Positions 18,749 through 37,006 of a stretch of DNA of 64,000 nucleotides are shown here, piece by piece (positions within the stretch are counted from its first letter, which is position 1; every line of letters starts with the position of its first letter). Position numbers and translations under genes: made by a program. The notes under the pieces are model-generated. The model made no database searches. It worked only from the letters and a program-made list of their open reading frames with translations, and was not told the origin of the DNA. The stretch comes from Youhaiella tibetensis (GTDB lineage: Bacteria > Pseudomonadota > Alphaproteobacteria > Rhizobiales > Devosiaceae): assembly GCF_008000755.1 (NCBI RefSeq), contig NZ_CP041690.1:2729260-2793259 (forward strand), in the 5' to 3' direction.

Positions 18749-19939
18749 TTACTTCAGGATCTTGGCGACGACGCCGGCGCCGACGGTACGGCCACCTTCA
18801 CGGATAGCGAAGCGGAGCTTCTCTTCCATGGCGATCGGAACGATCAGCTGGACGTTCATGTTGATGTTGTCGCCAGGCATCACCATTTCGGTGCCTTCCG
18901 GCAGGGTCACAACACCAGTCACGTCGGTCGTGCGGAAGTAGAACTGCGGACGGTAGTTGGCAAAGAACGGCGTGTGACGGCCACCCTCTTCCTTGGTCAG
19001 GATGTAGGCTTCGGCAACGAAGTCCGTGTGCGGAGTAACCGAACCGGGCTTGCAGAGGACCTGGCCGCGCTCGACCTGAGTACGGTCGATACCACGGATC
19101 AGGGCACCGATGTTGTCGCCGGCCTGCCCCGAGTCGAGCAGCTTGCGGAACATTTCAACGCCGGTCACGGTCGTCTTCTGGGTGGCCTTGATGCCGACGA
19201 TCTCGACTTCTTCACCAACCTTGACGATGCCGCGCTCGACACGGCCGGTCACCACGGTGCCGCGACCCGAGATCGAGAACACGTCTTCGATCGGCATCAG
19301 GAACGGCTGGTCAACCGGACGCTCCGGCTGCGGAATGTACGAGTCGACATTGCGCATCAGCTCGAGAACGGCCTCGTGGCCGAGCTTCGGATCGCCGTTG
19401 TTCAGGGCTTCGGTGGCCGAACCCTTGATGATCGGAATGTCATCGCCCGGGAATTCGTACGAGGACAGCAGCTCACGGACTTCCAGCTCGACGAGCTCGA
19501 GCAGTTCCGGATCGTCGACCATGTCGCACTTGTTCAGGAACACGACCAGAGCCGGCACACCGACCTGACGGGCGAGCAGGATGTGCTCGCGGGTCTGCGG
19601 CATCGGGCCGTCGGCAGCCGACACGACCAGGATCGCGCCGTCCATCTGGGCGGCACCGGTGATCATGTTCTTCACATAGTCAGCGTGGCCGGGGCAGTCG
19701 ACGTGAGCGTAGTGACGGTTCTCGGTCTCGTACTCGACGTGAGCGGTGTTGATGGTGATACCACGAGCGCGCTCTTCGGGAGCAGCGTCGATCTGGTCGT
19801 ACGCCTTGAAGGTCGCGCCACCGGTCTCAGCGAGAACCTTGGTGATAGCAGCCGTCAGCGACGTCTTGCCATGGTCAACGTGACCGATGGTGCCGATGTT
19901 GCAGTGCGGCTTGGTGCGCGAGAATTTTTCCTTCGCCAT
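18749..19939 (-). CDS. tuf: Elongation factor Tu
   Basis: GTPase that delivers aminoacyl-tRNA to the ribosome, 396 residues. G1 GHVDHGKT lies at residues 19-26, DCPGHADY (G3) at about 81 and NKCDM (G4) at about 136. Domains II and III follow, ending in [11 protein letters not shown]. This is the copy in the str operon. A second tuf copy near secE, common in other proteobacteria, is not present in this window. Confidence 0.99.
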   Translation of the reverse strand: MAKEKFSRTKPHCNIGTIGHVDHGKTSLTAAITKVLAETGGATFKAYDQIDAAPEERARGITINTAHVEYETENRHYAHVDCPGHADYVKNMITGAAQMDGAILVVSAADGPMPQTREHILLARQVGVPALVVFLNKCDMVDDPELLELVELEVRELLSSYEFPGDDIPIIKGSATEALNNGDPKLGHEAVLELMRNVDSYIPQPERPVDQPFLMPIEDVFSISGRGTVVTGRVERGIVKVGEEVEIVGIKATQKTTVTGVEMFRKLLDSGQAGDNIGALIRGIDRTQVERGQVLCKPGSVTPHTDFVAEAYILTKEEGGRHTPFFANYRPQFYFRTTDVTGVVTLPEGTEMVMPGDNINMNVQLIVPIAMEEKLRFAIREGGRTVGAGVVAKILK

Positions 19940-19999
19940 CGCTTTTCTCCGTAATCCGCCAGCGTTTCATGCCAGCGGGTAAGTTTGATCTCTTTTAAA

Positions 20000-22090
20000 T
20001 CAGGCGTACTTGGCCTGGACTTCGGTGGCCACCGCCTGCGGGACCTGCTCGTAGTGGTCGAACACCATCGAGTACTGTGCACGACCCTGGCTCATCGAGC
20101 GGAGGGAGTTCACGTAGCCGAACATGTTCGCCAGAGGCACCAGGGCGTCGACGACCTGCACAACGCCACGGCTTTCCGTGCCACGGATCTGACCGCGGCG
20201 GGAGTTCAGGTCGCCGATGACGTCGCCCATGTATTCTTCAGGCGTCGTAACTTCAACCTTCATAACCGGCTCGAGGATCTTCGGACCGGCCTTCTGCAGA
20301 GCCTCGCGGAAACCAGCGCGGCCAGCGATTTCGAAGGCGAGGACCGAGGAGTCCACGTCGTGGTAGGCGCCGTCCGTCAGGACGAACTTCACGTCCACGA
20401 TCGGGAAGCCGATCAGCGGGCCAGAGCCCATAACCGATTCCACACCCTTCTGCACGCCCGGGATGTATTCCTTCGGAACGTTACCGCCGACGACTTCCGA
20501 AGCGAACTGGAAGCCGGCACCCGGCTCATTGGGTTCGATGCGGAACTTGATGCGGGCGAACTGACCCGAACCACCCGACTGCTTCTTGTGGGTGTAGTCG
20601 TGCTCGACCTGGCGGCTGATGGCTTCACGGTAAGCCACCTGCGGCTGACCGATATTGGCCTCGACCTTGAATTCGCGCTTCATGCGGTCGACGATGATGT
20701 CCAGGTGAAGTTCACCCATGCCCGAGATGATGGTCTGGCCGGACTCTTCGTCGGTCTTGACGCGGAAGGACGGATCCTCGGCAGCCAGGCGAGCGAGCGC
20801 GAGGCCCATCTTTTCCTGGTCGCCCTTGGACTTCGGCTCGACCGAGATGTCGATAACCGGATCCGGGAATTCCATGCGTTCAAGGATAACCGGAGCACTC
20901 GGGATCGTCAGCGTGTCGCCCGTGGTGGTGTCCTTCAGACCCACGATGGCCACGATGTCGCCCGCATAGGCTTCGGTGATCTGCTCGCGGCTGTTCGCAT
21001 GCATCTGGAACATGCGACCGACGCGTTCCTTCTTCTCCTTGACGGTATTCTCAAGGGAAGCACCGGCCTCGAGGTGACCCGAGTAGATGCGGCAGAAGGT
21101 CAGCGAACCCATGTGCGGGTCGTTGGCGATCTTGAAGGCCAGCATCGACAGCGGCTCTTCGTCCGAAGCGTGACGCTCGATCTCGGCACCGGTCTTGACG
21201 TCGATGCCCTTGATGGCAGGGATGTCGATCGGGGACGGCAGGAAGTCCACGACGGCGTCGAGGAGCGGCTGCACGCCCTTGTTCTTGAACGAGGAACCGC
21301 AGAACACGGGGTAGAACTTGGCATCGACCACGCCCTTACGGATCAGACGACGCAGGGTGTCCTTATCCGGGGCATTGCCTTCCAGGTACGCTTCCATGGC
21401 CGCATCGTCGATCTCGACGGCGGTCTCGACGAGACGCTCACGGTACTCTTCGGCGCGGGCCTTGAGGTCTTCCGGAATCTCGACGACGTCCCACTGGGCG
21501 CCCAGCTCTTCGTTGCGCCACACGAGCGCATTCATCTCAATGAGATCCACGACGCCCTTGAAGTCGCTTTCAGCGCCGATCGGCAGCTGCATGACCAGGG
21601 TGGTGATGCCCAGGCGCTTCTTGAGGGTATCGAGGCAGTAGTAGAAGTCGGCGCCGGTCTTATCCATCTTGTTGACGAAGATGAGACGCGGAACGTGGTA
21701 CTTGTCGGCCTGGCGCCAGACGGTCTCCGTCTGGGGCTCAACGCCTTGGTTACCGTCGAGCAGAGCCACGGCACCGTCGAGAACACGCAGCGAACGCTCG
21801 ACTTCGATGGTGAAGTCCACGTGGCCGGGGGTGTCGATGATGTTGAAGCGGTGCATCACGCCATCGCGCGACTTCCAGAACGTGGTGGTCGCAGCCGAAG
21901 TGATGGTGATGCCGCGTTCCTGCTCCTGCTCCATCCAGTCCATGGTAGCGGCGCCGTCATGGACTTCGCCGATCTTGTGGGACTTGCCGGTGTAGTAGAG
22001 GATTCGCTCGGTCGTCGTCGTCTTGCCAGCATCGATGTGAGCCATGATGCCGAAGTTACGGTAGCGATTAATCGGGTATTCGCGTGCCAT
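20000..22090 (-). CDS. fusA: Elongation factor G
   Basis: Translocation GTPase, 696 residues in five domains. AHIDAGKT (G1) is at residues 17-24, followed by DTPGHVDF (G3) and NKMDK (G4). Start at 22090 is chosen over a further upstream ATG because GGAG lies 6 nt ahead and [12 protein letters not shown] is the family start. The domain IV segment [23 protein letters not shown] is intact. It lies 12 bp after rpsG and 60 bp before tuf. Confidence 0.99.
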   Translation of the reverse strand: MAREYPINRYRNFGIMAHIDAGKTTTTERILYYTGKSHKIGEVHDGAATMDWMEQEQERGITITSAATTTFWKSRDGVMHRFNIIDTPGHVDFTIEVERSLRVLDGAVALLDGNQGVEPQTETVWRQADKYHVPRLIFVNKMDKTGADFYYCLDTLKKRLGITTLVMQLPIGAESDFKGVVDLIEMNALVWRNEELGAQWDVVEIPEDLKARAEEYRERLVETAVEIDDAAMEAYLEGNAPDKDTLRRLIRKGVVDAKFYPVFCGSSFKNKGVQPLLDAVVDFLPSPIDIPAIKGIDVKTGAEIERHASDEEPLSMLAFKIANDPHMGSLTFCRIYSGHLEAGASLENTVKEKKERVGRMFQMHANSREQITEAYAGDIVAIVGLKDTTTGDTLTIPSAPVILERMEFPDPVIDISVEPKSKGDQEKMGLALARLAAEDPSFRVKTDEESGQTIISGMGELHLDIIVDRMKREFKVEANIGQPQVAYREAISRQVEHDYTHKKQSGGSGQFARIKFRIEPNEPGAGFQFASEVVGGNVPKEYIPGVQKGVESVMGSGPLIGFPIVDVKFVLTDGAYHDVDSSVLAFEIAGRAGFREALQKAGPKILEPVMKVEVTTPEEYMGDVIGDLNSRRGQIRGTESRGVVQVVDALVPLANMFGYVNSLRSMSQGRAQYSMVFDHYEQVPQAVATEVQAKYA

Positions 22091-22102
22091 GATGAGCTCC
22101 AA

Positions 22103-22585
<483 letters not shown>

Positions 22586-22957
22586 TTACTTCGGACGCTT
22601 CGCGCCGTACTTCGAGCGACGCTGCTTGCGGTCCTTGACGCTCTGAGTGTCCAGAACGCCGCGCAGAACGTGGTAGCGAACGCCGGGAAGGTCGCGCACG
22701 CGGCCGCCACGGATCAGGACCACGGAGTGCTCCTGAAGGTTGTGGCCTTCACCCGGGATATAGGAAATCACTTCGCGGGAAGTGGTCAGACGGACTTTGG
22801 CCACCTTGCGGAGGGCCGAGTTCGGCTTCTTGGGGGTCGTCGTGTACACACGGCTGCAAACGCCACGCTTCTGCGGGTTCGCTTCCATCGCCGGGACTTT
22901 GTTCCGCTTCGGCTTGGCCTGCCGGGGCTTGCGGATCAACTGATTAATGGTCGGCAT
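22586..22957 (-). CDS. rpsL: 30S ribosomal protein S12, with Arg at position 88
   Basis: Decoding-centre protein of 123 residues. The conserved [13 protein letters not shown] segment has Lys at 43 and 44, as in streptomycin-sensitive strains. The GGRVRDLPG loop has Arg at residue 88, where E. coli and M. tuberculosis wild types have Lys (coded CGC on the minus strand). Lys88Arg is a classic streptomycin-resistance change in several bacteria. Here it could be the natural state of the lineage. First gene of the str operon. Confidence 0.98.
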   Translation of the reverse strand: MPTINQLIRKPRQAKPKRNKVPAMEANPQKRGVCSRVYTTTPKKPNSALRKVAKVRLTTSREVISYIPGEGHNLQEHSVVLIRGGRVRDLPGVRYHVLRGVLDTQSVKDRKQRRSKYGAKRPK

Positions 22958-23425
22958 TGCGCTCTTTCCATCCGTCCGAATTCAAAATGGTTCAGGCGTA
23001 GCAAACCAAAAGGCGCCCGCTCGAACCTCATTGAGGATCGGCGGCGCCGGGATGCAGCGGACCACTTCCATTTGGAAGCGTTCATGCGCACAAGAATGTC
23101 TACGTCTGTTACCAAAACTAGTGTGTTTGAGTTTCTTGGATGCCCGCGTCAGGCGGCAGATACCCGGTTGAAACTCACGACCGACCGTTAAGGTGGGCTG
23201 CGTATACCGCCCGAGTCCCCGCCCGTCAAGGGCAAGGTCCTAAAAAAGGGTGTCACATGGCCCGCATGCGCGGGGGTTATGGGACATTGCCCCCTCCTCC
23301 GGGAAGCCGGATCGGAATTGCTCCACGAACAGCCGGGCGGAAGGCCTCGTATATAGGTGTATTTTTCGTTATCAGAAGAGCGGGGCACGACAATTATGGT
23401 CCATGGGGGACCTGAGGAGACTACG
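22958..23425. other. Divergent intergenic region upstream of rpsL
   Basis: This 468-bp region has no convincing gene. It contains the str promoter at 23201-23229, read on the minus strand, and therefore an untranslated leader of about 235 nt before rpsL. The plus-strand side leads into the YbjN-like gene, whose promoter I could not place. Confidence 0.6.
23201..23229 (-). promoter_or_regulatory. Candidate str operon promoter (rpsL-rpsG-fusA-tuf)
   Basis: On the minus strand, TTGACG at 23224-23229, a 17-bp spacer and TATACG at 23201-23206 form a strong housekeeping-type promoter. Transcription would start near 23194, leaving a leader of about 235 nt before the rpsL ATG. Confidence 0.7.
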
Positions 23426-23902
23426 ATGACTTTCAAGGCTTTGATTCTCGGCGCCGCGATCGCGCTGGGAGCGACGGGCTCAGCCTTCGCCGCCGGATCC
23501 GACCTGGTCGACGGCAACGACGTCGATACGATTCTCGAGCTGGCCCGCGGCTATGGCAGCGCCAGCCTGGAGAAGCAGGACAATGGCGATCCCAAGATCA
23601 AGGGCGATATCGACGGCATCACCTATGCCATCTACTTCATGAACTGCACCAAGGGTAAGAACTGCGAGGACCTGAACTTCTATTCGGGTTTCCTTGACCT
23701 CAAGCCCGACATGGACGTCATCAACGCCTGGAATCGCGACAAGCGCTTCGGCAAGGCCTATCTCGACAGCGACGGCGATGCGGTGGTCGAGATGGACCTC
23801 AACCTCGAGCACGGTATCTCGACCGACAACCTGGACGCCGACATCTCGGTCTGGAGCCTGGTCGTGGGTCAGTATGCCGAGCACGTCGGCTACAAGAAGT
23901 AA
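23426..23902 (+). CDS. Exported YbjN-domain protein
   Basis: A 158-residue protein with a clear signal peptide (residues 1-22, cleavage after AFA) and a YbjN-like domain from about residue 28 to the end. The domain hallmarks are a GYGSASLEKQDNGDPKIKG start, a YAIYFMNC strand and the WNRDKRFGKAYLDSDGDAVVEMDL segment. YbjN-like proteins resemble secretion-chaperone folds, and the exported alphaproteobacterial members have no proven role. ATG at 23426 has TGAGGAG 7-9 nt upstream. It is followed by a strong terminator and stands alone on the plus strand between the rpo and str blocks. Confidence 0.8.
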   Translation: MTFKALILGAAIALGATGSAFAAGSDLVDGNDVDTILELARGYGSASLEKQDNGDPKIKGDIDGITYAIYFMNCTKGKNCEDLNFYSGFLDLKPDMDVINAWNRDKRFGKAYLDSDGDAVVEMDLNLEHGISTDNLDADISVWSLVVGQYAEHVGYKK

Positions 23903-23929
23903 CCGGCGATTCCCGGTTCGAGAGTTTGG

Positions 23930-23956
23930 AAGGGCGGCCTGGCCGCCCTTTTTTCT
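23930..23956 (+). terminator. Terminator after the YbjN-like gene
   Basis: An AGGGCGGC/GCCGCCCT hairpin with a minimal loop is followed by TTTTTTCT on the plus strand. It lies about 30 bp after the stop, just before the convergent O-methyltransferase gene ends. Confidence 0.85.
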
Positions 23957-23958
23957 GC

Positions 23959-24624
23959 CTAGCTCACCACCGCGATGATGAACCCGTCATAACCCTTGCT
24001 CCCCACGGTCTGCATCGCCGTGGCCGAGATGCGCGGGTTCGAGCCCAGGATTTCGAAGGCCGCGCGGGCCCCGCCCACATTGGCATCTCCAGTGTCGCCC
24101 CGGGTCACCGCCCCGTTGCGGATGACGTTGTCACAGATGATGACCGTCCCTGGCCGCGCGAGCTTGAGCGCCCAATCGAGATAGCCCGGATTGTTCGGCT
24201 TGTCGGCATCGATGAAGATGAGGTCGAACGGCCCTGCCCCTTCGGCGGCCAGGTGCGGCAGTGTTTCGAGCGCCGCGCCCGTGCGCACCTCGATCATCGA
24301 GCCGAGCCCTGCCCTTTCGATATTGGCGCGCGCCACCTGCGCATGGTGCGGATTGAACTCGAGGCTCACCACCCGCCCGTCCACGGGCAGTGCCCGCGCC
24401 ATCCAGATGGTCGAATAGGCCCCGAGGGTGCCGATCTCGAGAATGCGTCTGGCGCCCGCGATCCGGGCGAGCAGGTGCAGCAGCTTGCCCTGCGCCGGAG
24501 ACACGTCGATGGCCGGCAGCCCCGCCGCGCGGTTGGCTTCCAGTACCTGGTCGAGCGCCGGATCGTCAGGAACGAGGTTGGCCACGATATAGTCGTCGAC
24601 CGCAGCCCAGGTCTTGTCGCTCAT
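23959..24624 (-). CDS. SAM-dependent O-methyltransferase (class I, catechol-OMT-like)
   Basis: Cytosolic methyltransferase family 3 enzyme, 221 residues. The SAM-binding motif ILEIGTLGAYST begins at residue 61. The FIDADKPNN segment at 138-145 supplies the metal and substrate-binding acidic residues typical of catechol and caffeoyl-CoA OMTs. CDNVIRNGAV is the next conserved strand. ATG at 24624 is preceded by AGGAAACAGAC, which is a better start than upstream frames. It is convergent with the YbjN-like gene. The acceptor substrate cannot be guessed from position. Confidence 0.88.
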   Translation of the reverse strand: MSDKTWAAVDDYIVANLVPDDPALDQVLEANRAAGLPAIDVSPAQGKLLHLLARIAGARRILEIGTLGAYSTIWMARALPVDGRVVSLEFNPHHAQVARANIERAGLGSMIEVRTGAALETLPHLAAEGAGPFDLIFIDADKPNNPGYLDWALKLARPGTVIICDNVIRNGAVTRGDTGDANVGGARAAFEILGSNPRISATAMQTVGSKGYDGFIIAVVS

Positions 24625-24752
24625 GTCTGTTTCCTGATCTCGGACCCGTGAATGCCGGCGGGTCGTCCGGGCCTCTGGCGCCCTAGGAGCGGCGCGGGAT
24701 TGGTGCAATACTCACTGGTGAGCCCCGGGGAACCGGCGCCATGGAGAGGACC

Positions 24753-24872
24753 ATGCAGCACGACGACACCCACGACAATGCCAATTTCCTTGGAATGCTA
24801 GCCATCGCCCTGATCGCGCTGGCCATTCTGTTCCCGCTCTTCATCTGGATGTCGGTAGCCATAAAGGGCTGA
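24753..24872 (+). CDS. 39-residue single-span membrane microprotein
   Basis: A short frame with an excellent ribosome site (GGAGAGG 2-8 nt before the ATG). The product has a His- and Asp-rich N-terminus (MQHDDTHDNANF) and one hydrophobic segment from about residue 13 to 37, ending in a lysine. It lies between the divergent O-methyltransferase start and the rpoC terminator. No family is recognised. It is too short for many gene callers. The Shine-Dalgarno match and a compact hydrophobic pattern argue that it is real, while conservation could not be checked. Confidence 0.6.
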   Translation: MQHDDTHDNANFLGMLAIALIALAILFPLFIWMSVAIKG

Positions 24873-24921
24873 CGTTCCATTCGGCTGGCGCCACTGCCGA
24901 ACCGCAACCTGGCGAGCAACG

Positions 24922-24946
24922 AAAAAGGGGGCCCATGAGGCCCCCT
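24922..24946 (-). terminator. Terminator after rpoC
   Basis: On the minus strand GGGGGCC, a 5-nt loop, and GGCCCCC are followed by TTTTTC. It lies about 25 bp after the rpoC stop and closes the secE-to-rpoC transcript. Confidence 0.85.
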
Positions 24947-24970
24947 TCTCTATTCGTATGATCGATCGGC

Positions 24971-29161
<4,191 letters not shown>

Positions 29162-29242
29162 TCGGTCTCTCCTCGTTTCGCGAGTTTCGGGCTCACCGGC
29201 CCGAAACCCCACGAAAGCGTTTCAATTAATGGCTGAGGCGAA

Positions 29243-33382
<4,140 letters not shown>

Positions 33383-33543
33383 AAAAGCTCCTCAGTTTTC
33401 TCGATGTCTCGGAGGCAAATGTCCAAAGACCCGACTATCAGCCGTCGGCTCTCGGGACATGTGCCCTGGTGTGTATTTAGTTCCGCAACTATCGCCCTAC
33501 CCCTGGCGGGCGGCGACCCATCCAGCTACGCGGACGGGGAGTT

Positions 33544-33568
33544 GGGGCGGCGCGTCGAGCGCCACCCC
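33544..33568 (-). promoter_or_regulatory. Hairpin between rplL and rpoB (possible attenuator)
   Basis: On the minus strand a 10-bp stem (GGGGTGGCGC with GCGCCGCCCC, one G:T pair) and a 5-nt loop lie 20 bp after rplL. No T-run follows. E. coli has a partial terminator at the same place that lowers rpoB output relative to ribosomal proteins. The same role is proposed here by position only. Confidence 0.5.
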
Positions 33569-33587
33569 GAAAGTCGGTAAGACGAAC

Positions 33588-33965
33588 TTACTTGAGTTCG
33601 ACCTTGGCGCCGGCGTCTTCCAGCTTCTTCTTGATGTCTTCGGCTTCAGCCTTCGAAGCGCCTTCCTTGATGGCCTTCGGAGCGCCTTCGACGAGAGCCT
33701 TGGCTTCGCCCAGGCCCAGGCCGGTGATGGCGCGGACTTCCTTGATGACGTTGATCTTGTTGTCGCCGAAGGAGGCGAGGATCACATCAAATTCGGTCTT
33801 TTCTTCGGCAGCGGCGGCCGGAGCAGCACCACCGGCAGCGGCGGCAACGGCGACCGGAGCGGCAGCGGAAACGCCCCACTTCTCTTCGAGAAGCTTGGAG
33901 AGCTCGGAAGCTTCCAGGACGGTCAGGGCGGACAGTTCATCAACGAGTTTGGCGAGATCGGCCAT
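33588..33965 (-). CDS. rplL: 50S ribosomal protein L7/L12
   Basis: Stalk protein, present in multiple copies per ribosome, that recruits translation GTPases. The 125 residues comprise the N-terminal dimer domain and an Ala-rich hinge ([18 protein letters not shown]). The C-terminal factor-binding domain holds the [22 protein letters not shown] helices. It is 56 bp after rplJ and followed by the hairpin at 33544-33568. Confidence 0.98.
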   Translation of the reverse strand: MADLAKLVDELSALTVLEASELSKLLEEKWGVSAAAPVAVAAAAGGAAPAAAAEEKTEFDVILASFGDNKINVIKEVRAITGLGLGEAKALVEGAPKAIKEGASKAEAEDIKKKLEDAGAKVELK

Positions 33966-34021
33966 TTGAATACTCTTTCAGGTTTGTTTCAGTTCGAACC
34001 GTGGAGGGTGTCCACGTAAGG

Positions 34022-34537
34022 TTAGGCTGCGCTCTTGTCCGCATAAGCGGCCAACACGCGGGCAATCTGTCCGCCAGGCGCCTGGACGACCGACGCGATA
34101 CGGGTCGCGGGCTGCTTGAGCATGCCGGCGAGAGTAGCGCGCAGTTGATCCAGCGAAGGCAGAGTCGCCAGGGCCTTGACGCCATCGGCATCAAGGGCGG
34201 TCGAGCCCATAGCGCCACCGAGAATGACGAACTTCTGGTTCTTCTCGGCGAACTTGGCAGCGATCTTGGGCGCTGCCACGGGATCTTCCGCATAGGCGAT
34301 CAGCGTCGGGCCGGTGAACAGGCCCGAGATGTCCGCAGTATCGGTTTCCTTCAGAGCGAGCTTGGCAAGACGGTTCTTTGCGACCTTGACCTTGCCACCG
34401 ACGTCGCGGACCTGCTTGCGCAGGCCTTCGAGGTCAGCAACGGTCAGGCCGGAATTCTGCGCAACGACGATCGACCCAGCGCCAGCAAAAGCTGCCTGGA
34501 GCGATTCGACGACAACGCGCTTTTCCGCTCTTTCCAT
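34022..34537 (-). CDS. rplJ: 50S ribosomal protein L10
   Basis: Stalk base protein that anchors L7/L12 dimers, 171 residues. The start at 34537 (MERAEKR) is used. A longer open frame reaches back into the leader but begins with no family match. The KVAKNRLAKLAL segment and the C-terminal L12-binding helix are present. L10 with L12 feeds back on its own leader in E. coli, and the 326-nt region upstream here may do the same. Confidence 0.97.
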   Translation of the reverse strand: MERAEKRVVVESLQAAFAGAGSIVVAQNSGLTVADLEGLRKQVRDVGGKVKVAKNRLAKLALKETDTADISGLFTGPTLIAYAEDPVAAPKIAAKFAEKNQKFVILGGAMGSTALDADGVKALATLPSLDQLRATLAGMLKQPATRIASVVQAPGGQIARVLAAYADKSAA

Positions 34538-34863
34538 GCTAGTCTCCACATACAGTCCAGCGTTGCCGCCGGACCCTTTGCCATTTGCTGCCCCCTTCCC
34601 GGATCGCTCCGGCTCGGGATGCAACGGTTACATGCCTGTCAACCGAACTCCCCGAAGGGCAGCTAGGCCTGGTTCGTACCTGAAAACCTAAAGGGCCAGA
34701 CGGCCCTCGAAATCTTCTGGTCTTCCCCCCGTCTATTGCAGGCTTTGCTTTTAAGTCCGCCCGTAAAGGGTTGGGACGCCAGCAGTCTCGGACAGGTCTT
34801 AGCCGGATCGCTCCGGCTTCCCGGACGGCCCGAAGGCCGCCCGAAACTCTTGCACGCCAGCCC
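34538..34863 (-). promoter_or_regulatory. rplA-rplJ intergenic region, candidate L10 leader
   Basis: No gene in 326 bp. On the minus strand it holds several hairpins: GGGCGGCC/GGGCCGTCC near 34819-34843, AGCCGGA-GCGA-TCCGGCT around 34801-34818, AGGGCC-GTCT-GGCCCT around 34691-34706, and a second CCGGAGCGATCCGG at 34599-34612. The segment around 34725-34755 (ACTTAAAAGCAAAGCCTGC) resembles the unpaired core of known L10 leaders (memory-based, not aligned). No clear promoter was placed. Confidence 0.45.
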
Positions 34864-35556
34864 TTAGAGGACCGACGACGGCTCCACGTGCACGCCAGGA
34901 CCCTGGCTCGAGGACACCGCAACGCGCTTGACGTAGGTGCCCTTGGCACCGGCCGGCTTGGCCTTGGTCACGGCATCGGCGAAAGCCTTGATGTTCTGGA
35001 GCAGCGCGTCTTCGCTGAACGAAGCCTTGCCGACACCAGCATGCAGGATACCGGCCTTCTCGACGCGGAATTCCACGGCGCCGCCCTTGGCAGCCTTCAC
35101 GGCGCCGGCGACATCGGGGGTGACCGTGCCGACCTTGGGGTTCGGCATCAGGTTGCGCGGGCCCAGGATCTTACCCAGGCGGCCGACGAGCGGCATCATG
35201 TCCGGGGTCGCGATCACGCGGTCGAAGTTGATCGTGCCGCCCTGGATCTGGTCGACCAGGTCCTCGGCGCCGACGACTTCAGCACCGGCCTTGCGGGCCT
35301 CTTCGGCCTTGGCGTCGCGAGCGAAAACCGCAACGCGAACGGTCTTGCCGGTGCCATTGGGCAGGTTCACAACGCCGCGGACCATCTGGTCGGCGTGACG
35401 CGGATCGACGCCCAGGTTGAAGGCGACTTCGATCGACTCGTCGAACTTGGCGGTGGCACGGGCCTTCACCATCTTCACGGCTTCTTCGATGCCGTAGAGC
35501 TTCTTGCGATCAATGCCCTCGCGGGCCTTCTCGATACGCTTACCAACGTGTGCCAT
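34864..35556 (-). CDS. rplA: 50S ribosomal protein L1
   Basis: L1-stalk protein that guides exit of deacylated tRNA and represses rplK-rplA in E. coli. Two starts compete. ATG at 35562 overlaps the rplK stop (TAATG), while ATG at 35556 has GAGG at normal spacing (10 nt) and fits the family N-terminus (MAHVGKR). I prefer 35556, giving 230 residues. [10 protein letters not shown] and the C-terminal [16 protein letters not shown] are diagnostic. Confidence 0.95.
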   Translation of the reverse strand: MAHVGKRIEKAREGIDRKKLYGIEEAVKMVKARATAKFDESIEVAFNLGVDPRHADQMVRGVVNLPNGTGKTVRVAVFARDAKAEEARKAGAEVVGAEDLVDQIQGGTINFDRVIATPDMMPLVGRLGKILGPRNLMPNPKVGTVTPDVAGAVKAAKGGAVEFRVEKAGILHAGVGKASFSEDALLQNIKAFADAVTKAKPAGAKGTYVKRVAVSSSQGPGVHVEPSSVL

Positions 35557-35561
35557 GATCA

Positions 35562-35990
35562 TTAACCCTCGATCTGGAGGCCCATGGAACGGGCGGAGCC
35601 CGCGATCATGGATGCAGCGGTATCAACGTCGTAGGCGTTGAGGTCCTTGAGCTTCTTCTCGGCGATCTCGCGGATCTGGGCCTGCGTGATCGTGCCAGCC
35701 GATTCCTTGCCCGGAAGCTTGGAACCCGACTTGAGGTTCACGGCCTTCTTGAGGAAGTAGGTCACGGGCGGGAGCTTGGTCTCGAACGTGAAGCTCTTGT
35801 CCGCATAGATGGTGATCACGACCGGGGTCGGGGCACCCTTTTCCTGCTCCTGCGTGGCCGCATTGAAGGCCTTGCAGAATTCCATGATGTTGAGGCCGCG
35901 CTGACCGAGAGCGGGACCGATCGGGGGCGACGGGGTCGCCGAGCCGGCAGGCACCTGAAGCTTCAGATAGCCGGTGATTTTCTTTGCCAT
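35562..35990 (-). CDS. rplK: 50S ribosomal protein L11
   Basis: GTPase-centre protein that binds the 1070 region of 23S rRNA, 142 residues. [20 protein letters not shown] and [22 protein letters not shown] identify it. The ATG at 35990 has AAAGGACG upstream. A hairpin (GGTGGCT-GGC-AGCCACC at 36088-36104) lies in the 171-bp gap behind nusG and could belong to an L1-responsive leader. Confidence 0.98.
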   Translation of the reverse strand: MAKKITGYLKLQVPAGSATPSPPIGPALGQRGLNIMEFCKAFNAATQEQEKGAPTPVVITIYADKSFTFETKLPPVTYFLKKAVNLKSGSKLPGKESAGTITQAQIREIAEKKLKDLNAYDVDTAASMIAGSARSMGLQIEG

Positions 35991-36161
35991 TTTCGTCCTT
36001 TCGAGCACCGCACTCGCGTACGGGGCCGGTTTGCCTAGTGCCCACTGTCATTGCGGGCGTTTGACGCCGTGGTGCGAAGGCTTGCCGGTGGCTGGCAGCC
36101 ACCACCCTCTTCCACGGATTTGCAGCGGGGCGTTCTAGACCCTGCCGCCGTAACAGTCAGA

Positions 36162-36692
36162 TCAAACCTTCTCGACCTGACCGTATTCCAGTTCCACGGG
36201 CGTCGGACGCCCGAAGATCGAAACTTCCACCTTGAGGCGCGAGCGCTCCTCGTCGACTTCCTCGACGACGCCGTTGAAGCTGGCGAACGGGCCGTCGGCC
36301 ACGCGCACCTGCTCGCCCACCTCGAACGAAACGGAGGGCTTGGGATGCTCAACGCCTTCCTGCACCTGCTGCAGGATGGCCATGGCTTCCTTTTCAGAGA
36401 TCGGCATGGGCTTGTCGCCCGAACCGAGGAAGCCGGTAACCTTGGGCGTGTTCTTGATGAGGTGGAATGCCTGGTCGGTCATATCCATCTTCACCAGCAC
36501 GTAGCCCGGGAAGAACTTGCGTTCGGTGTCGACCTTGCGGCCGCGACGGATCTCGACGACCTTCTCGGTCGGAACGATCACGTCCTCGAACAGGTGCTCG
36601 AGCTTGTTCTGCGCAACCTTCTCGCGGATCGACTCGGCGACCTTGCGTTCGAAGTTGCTGTACGCCTGAACAATGTACCAGCGCTTGGCCAT
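36162..36692 (-). CDS. nusG: Transcription termination/antitermination protein NusG
   Basis: RNA polymerase-bound factor that couples to S10 or Rho. The 176 residues comprise the NGN domain ([21 protein letters not shown] to about residue 110) and a KOW domain near residues 125-170 ([22 protein letters not shown]). The segment [14 protein letters not shown] contacts beta'. It is 44 bp after secE. Confidence 0.98.
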   Translation of the reverse strand: MAKRWYIVQAYSNFERKVAESIREKVAQNKLEHLFEDVIVPTEKVVEIRRGRKVDTERKFFPGYVLVKMDMTDQAFHLIKNTPKVTGFLGSGDKPMPISEKEAMAILQQVQEGVEHPKPSVSFEVGEQVRVADGPFASFNGVVEEVDEERSRLKVEVSIFGRPTPVELEYGQVEKV

Positions 36693-36736
36693 ACCGCTCC
36701 GCCGCTCCTGCTAAATTCTTGTTTTACGTCCGCTTA

Positions 36737-36931
36737 TCAGCGGATCGACAACATCATCTGGACCAGCCAGGCAATGATCTGATCGGCAGCCAGGAAGAAG
36801 AGGCTCGCAAGCGCCACCAGCACCAGAACCATGGCAGTCGAGATCAGCACCTCGTTGCGGCTCGGCCAGACAACCTTGCTGACTTCGCTGCGCACCTGCT
36901 GGAGAAATGTAAGTGGATTGGTGCGTGCCAT
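36737..36931 (-). CDS. secE: Protein translocase subunit SecE
   Basis: Essential translocon subunit, here the short single-helix form of 64 residues. The cytosolic amphipathic segment NPLTFLQQVRSEVSKVVWPSRNE and a membrane helix from about residue 35 to 58 are clear. It is the first gene of the secE-nusG-rplKAJL-rpoBC run, following the promoter at 37007-37035. Confidence 0.95.
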   Translation of the reverse strand: MARTNPLTFLQQVRSEVSKVVWPSRNEVLISTAMVLVLVALASLFFLAADQIIAWLVQMMLSIR

Positions 36932-37006
36932 ATAAACGTCAGCCTCTTGGAACTTTTATCCATAGCCAAATAGCCGGGCGAGTCACTCGCACGGCTGGGA
37001 AAGGGC

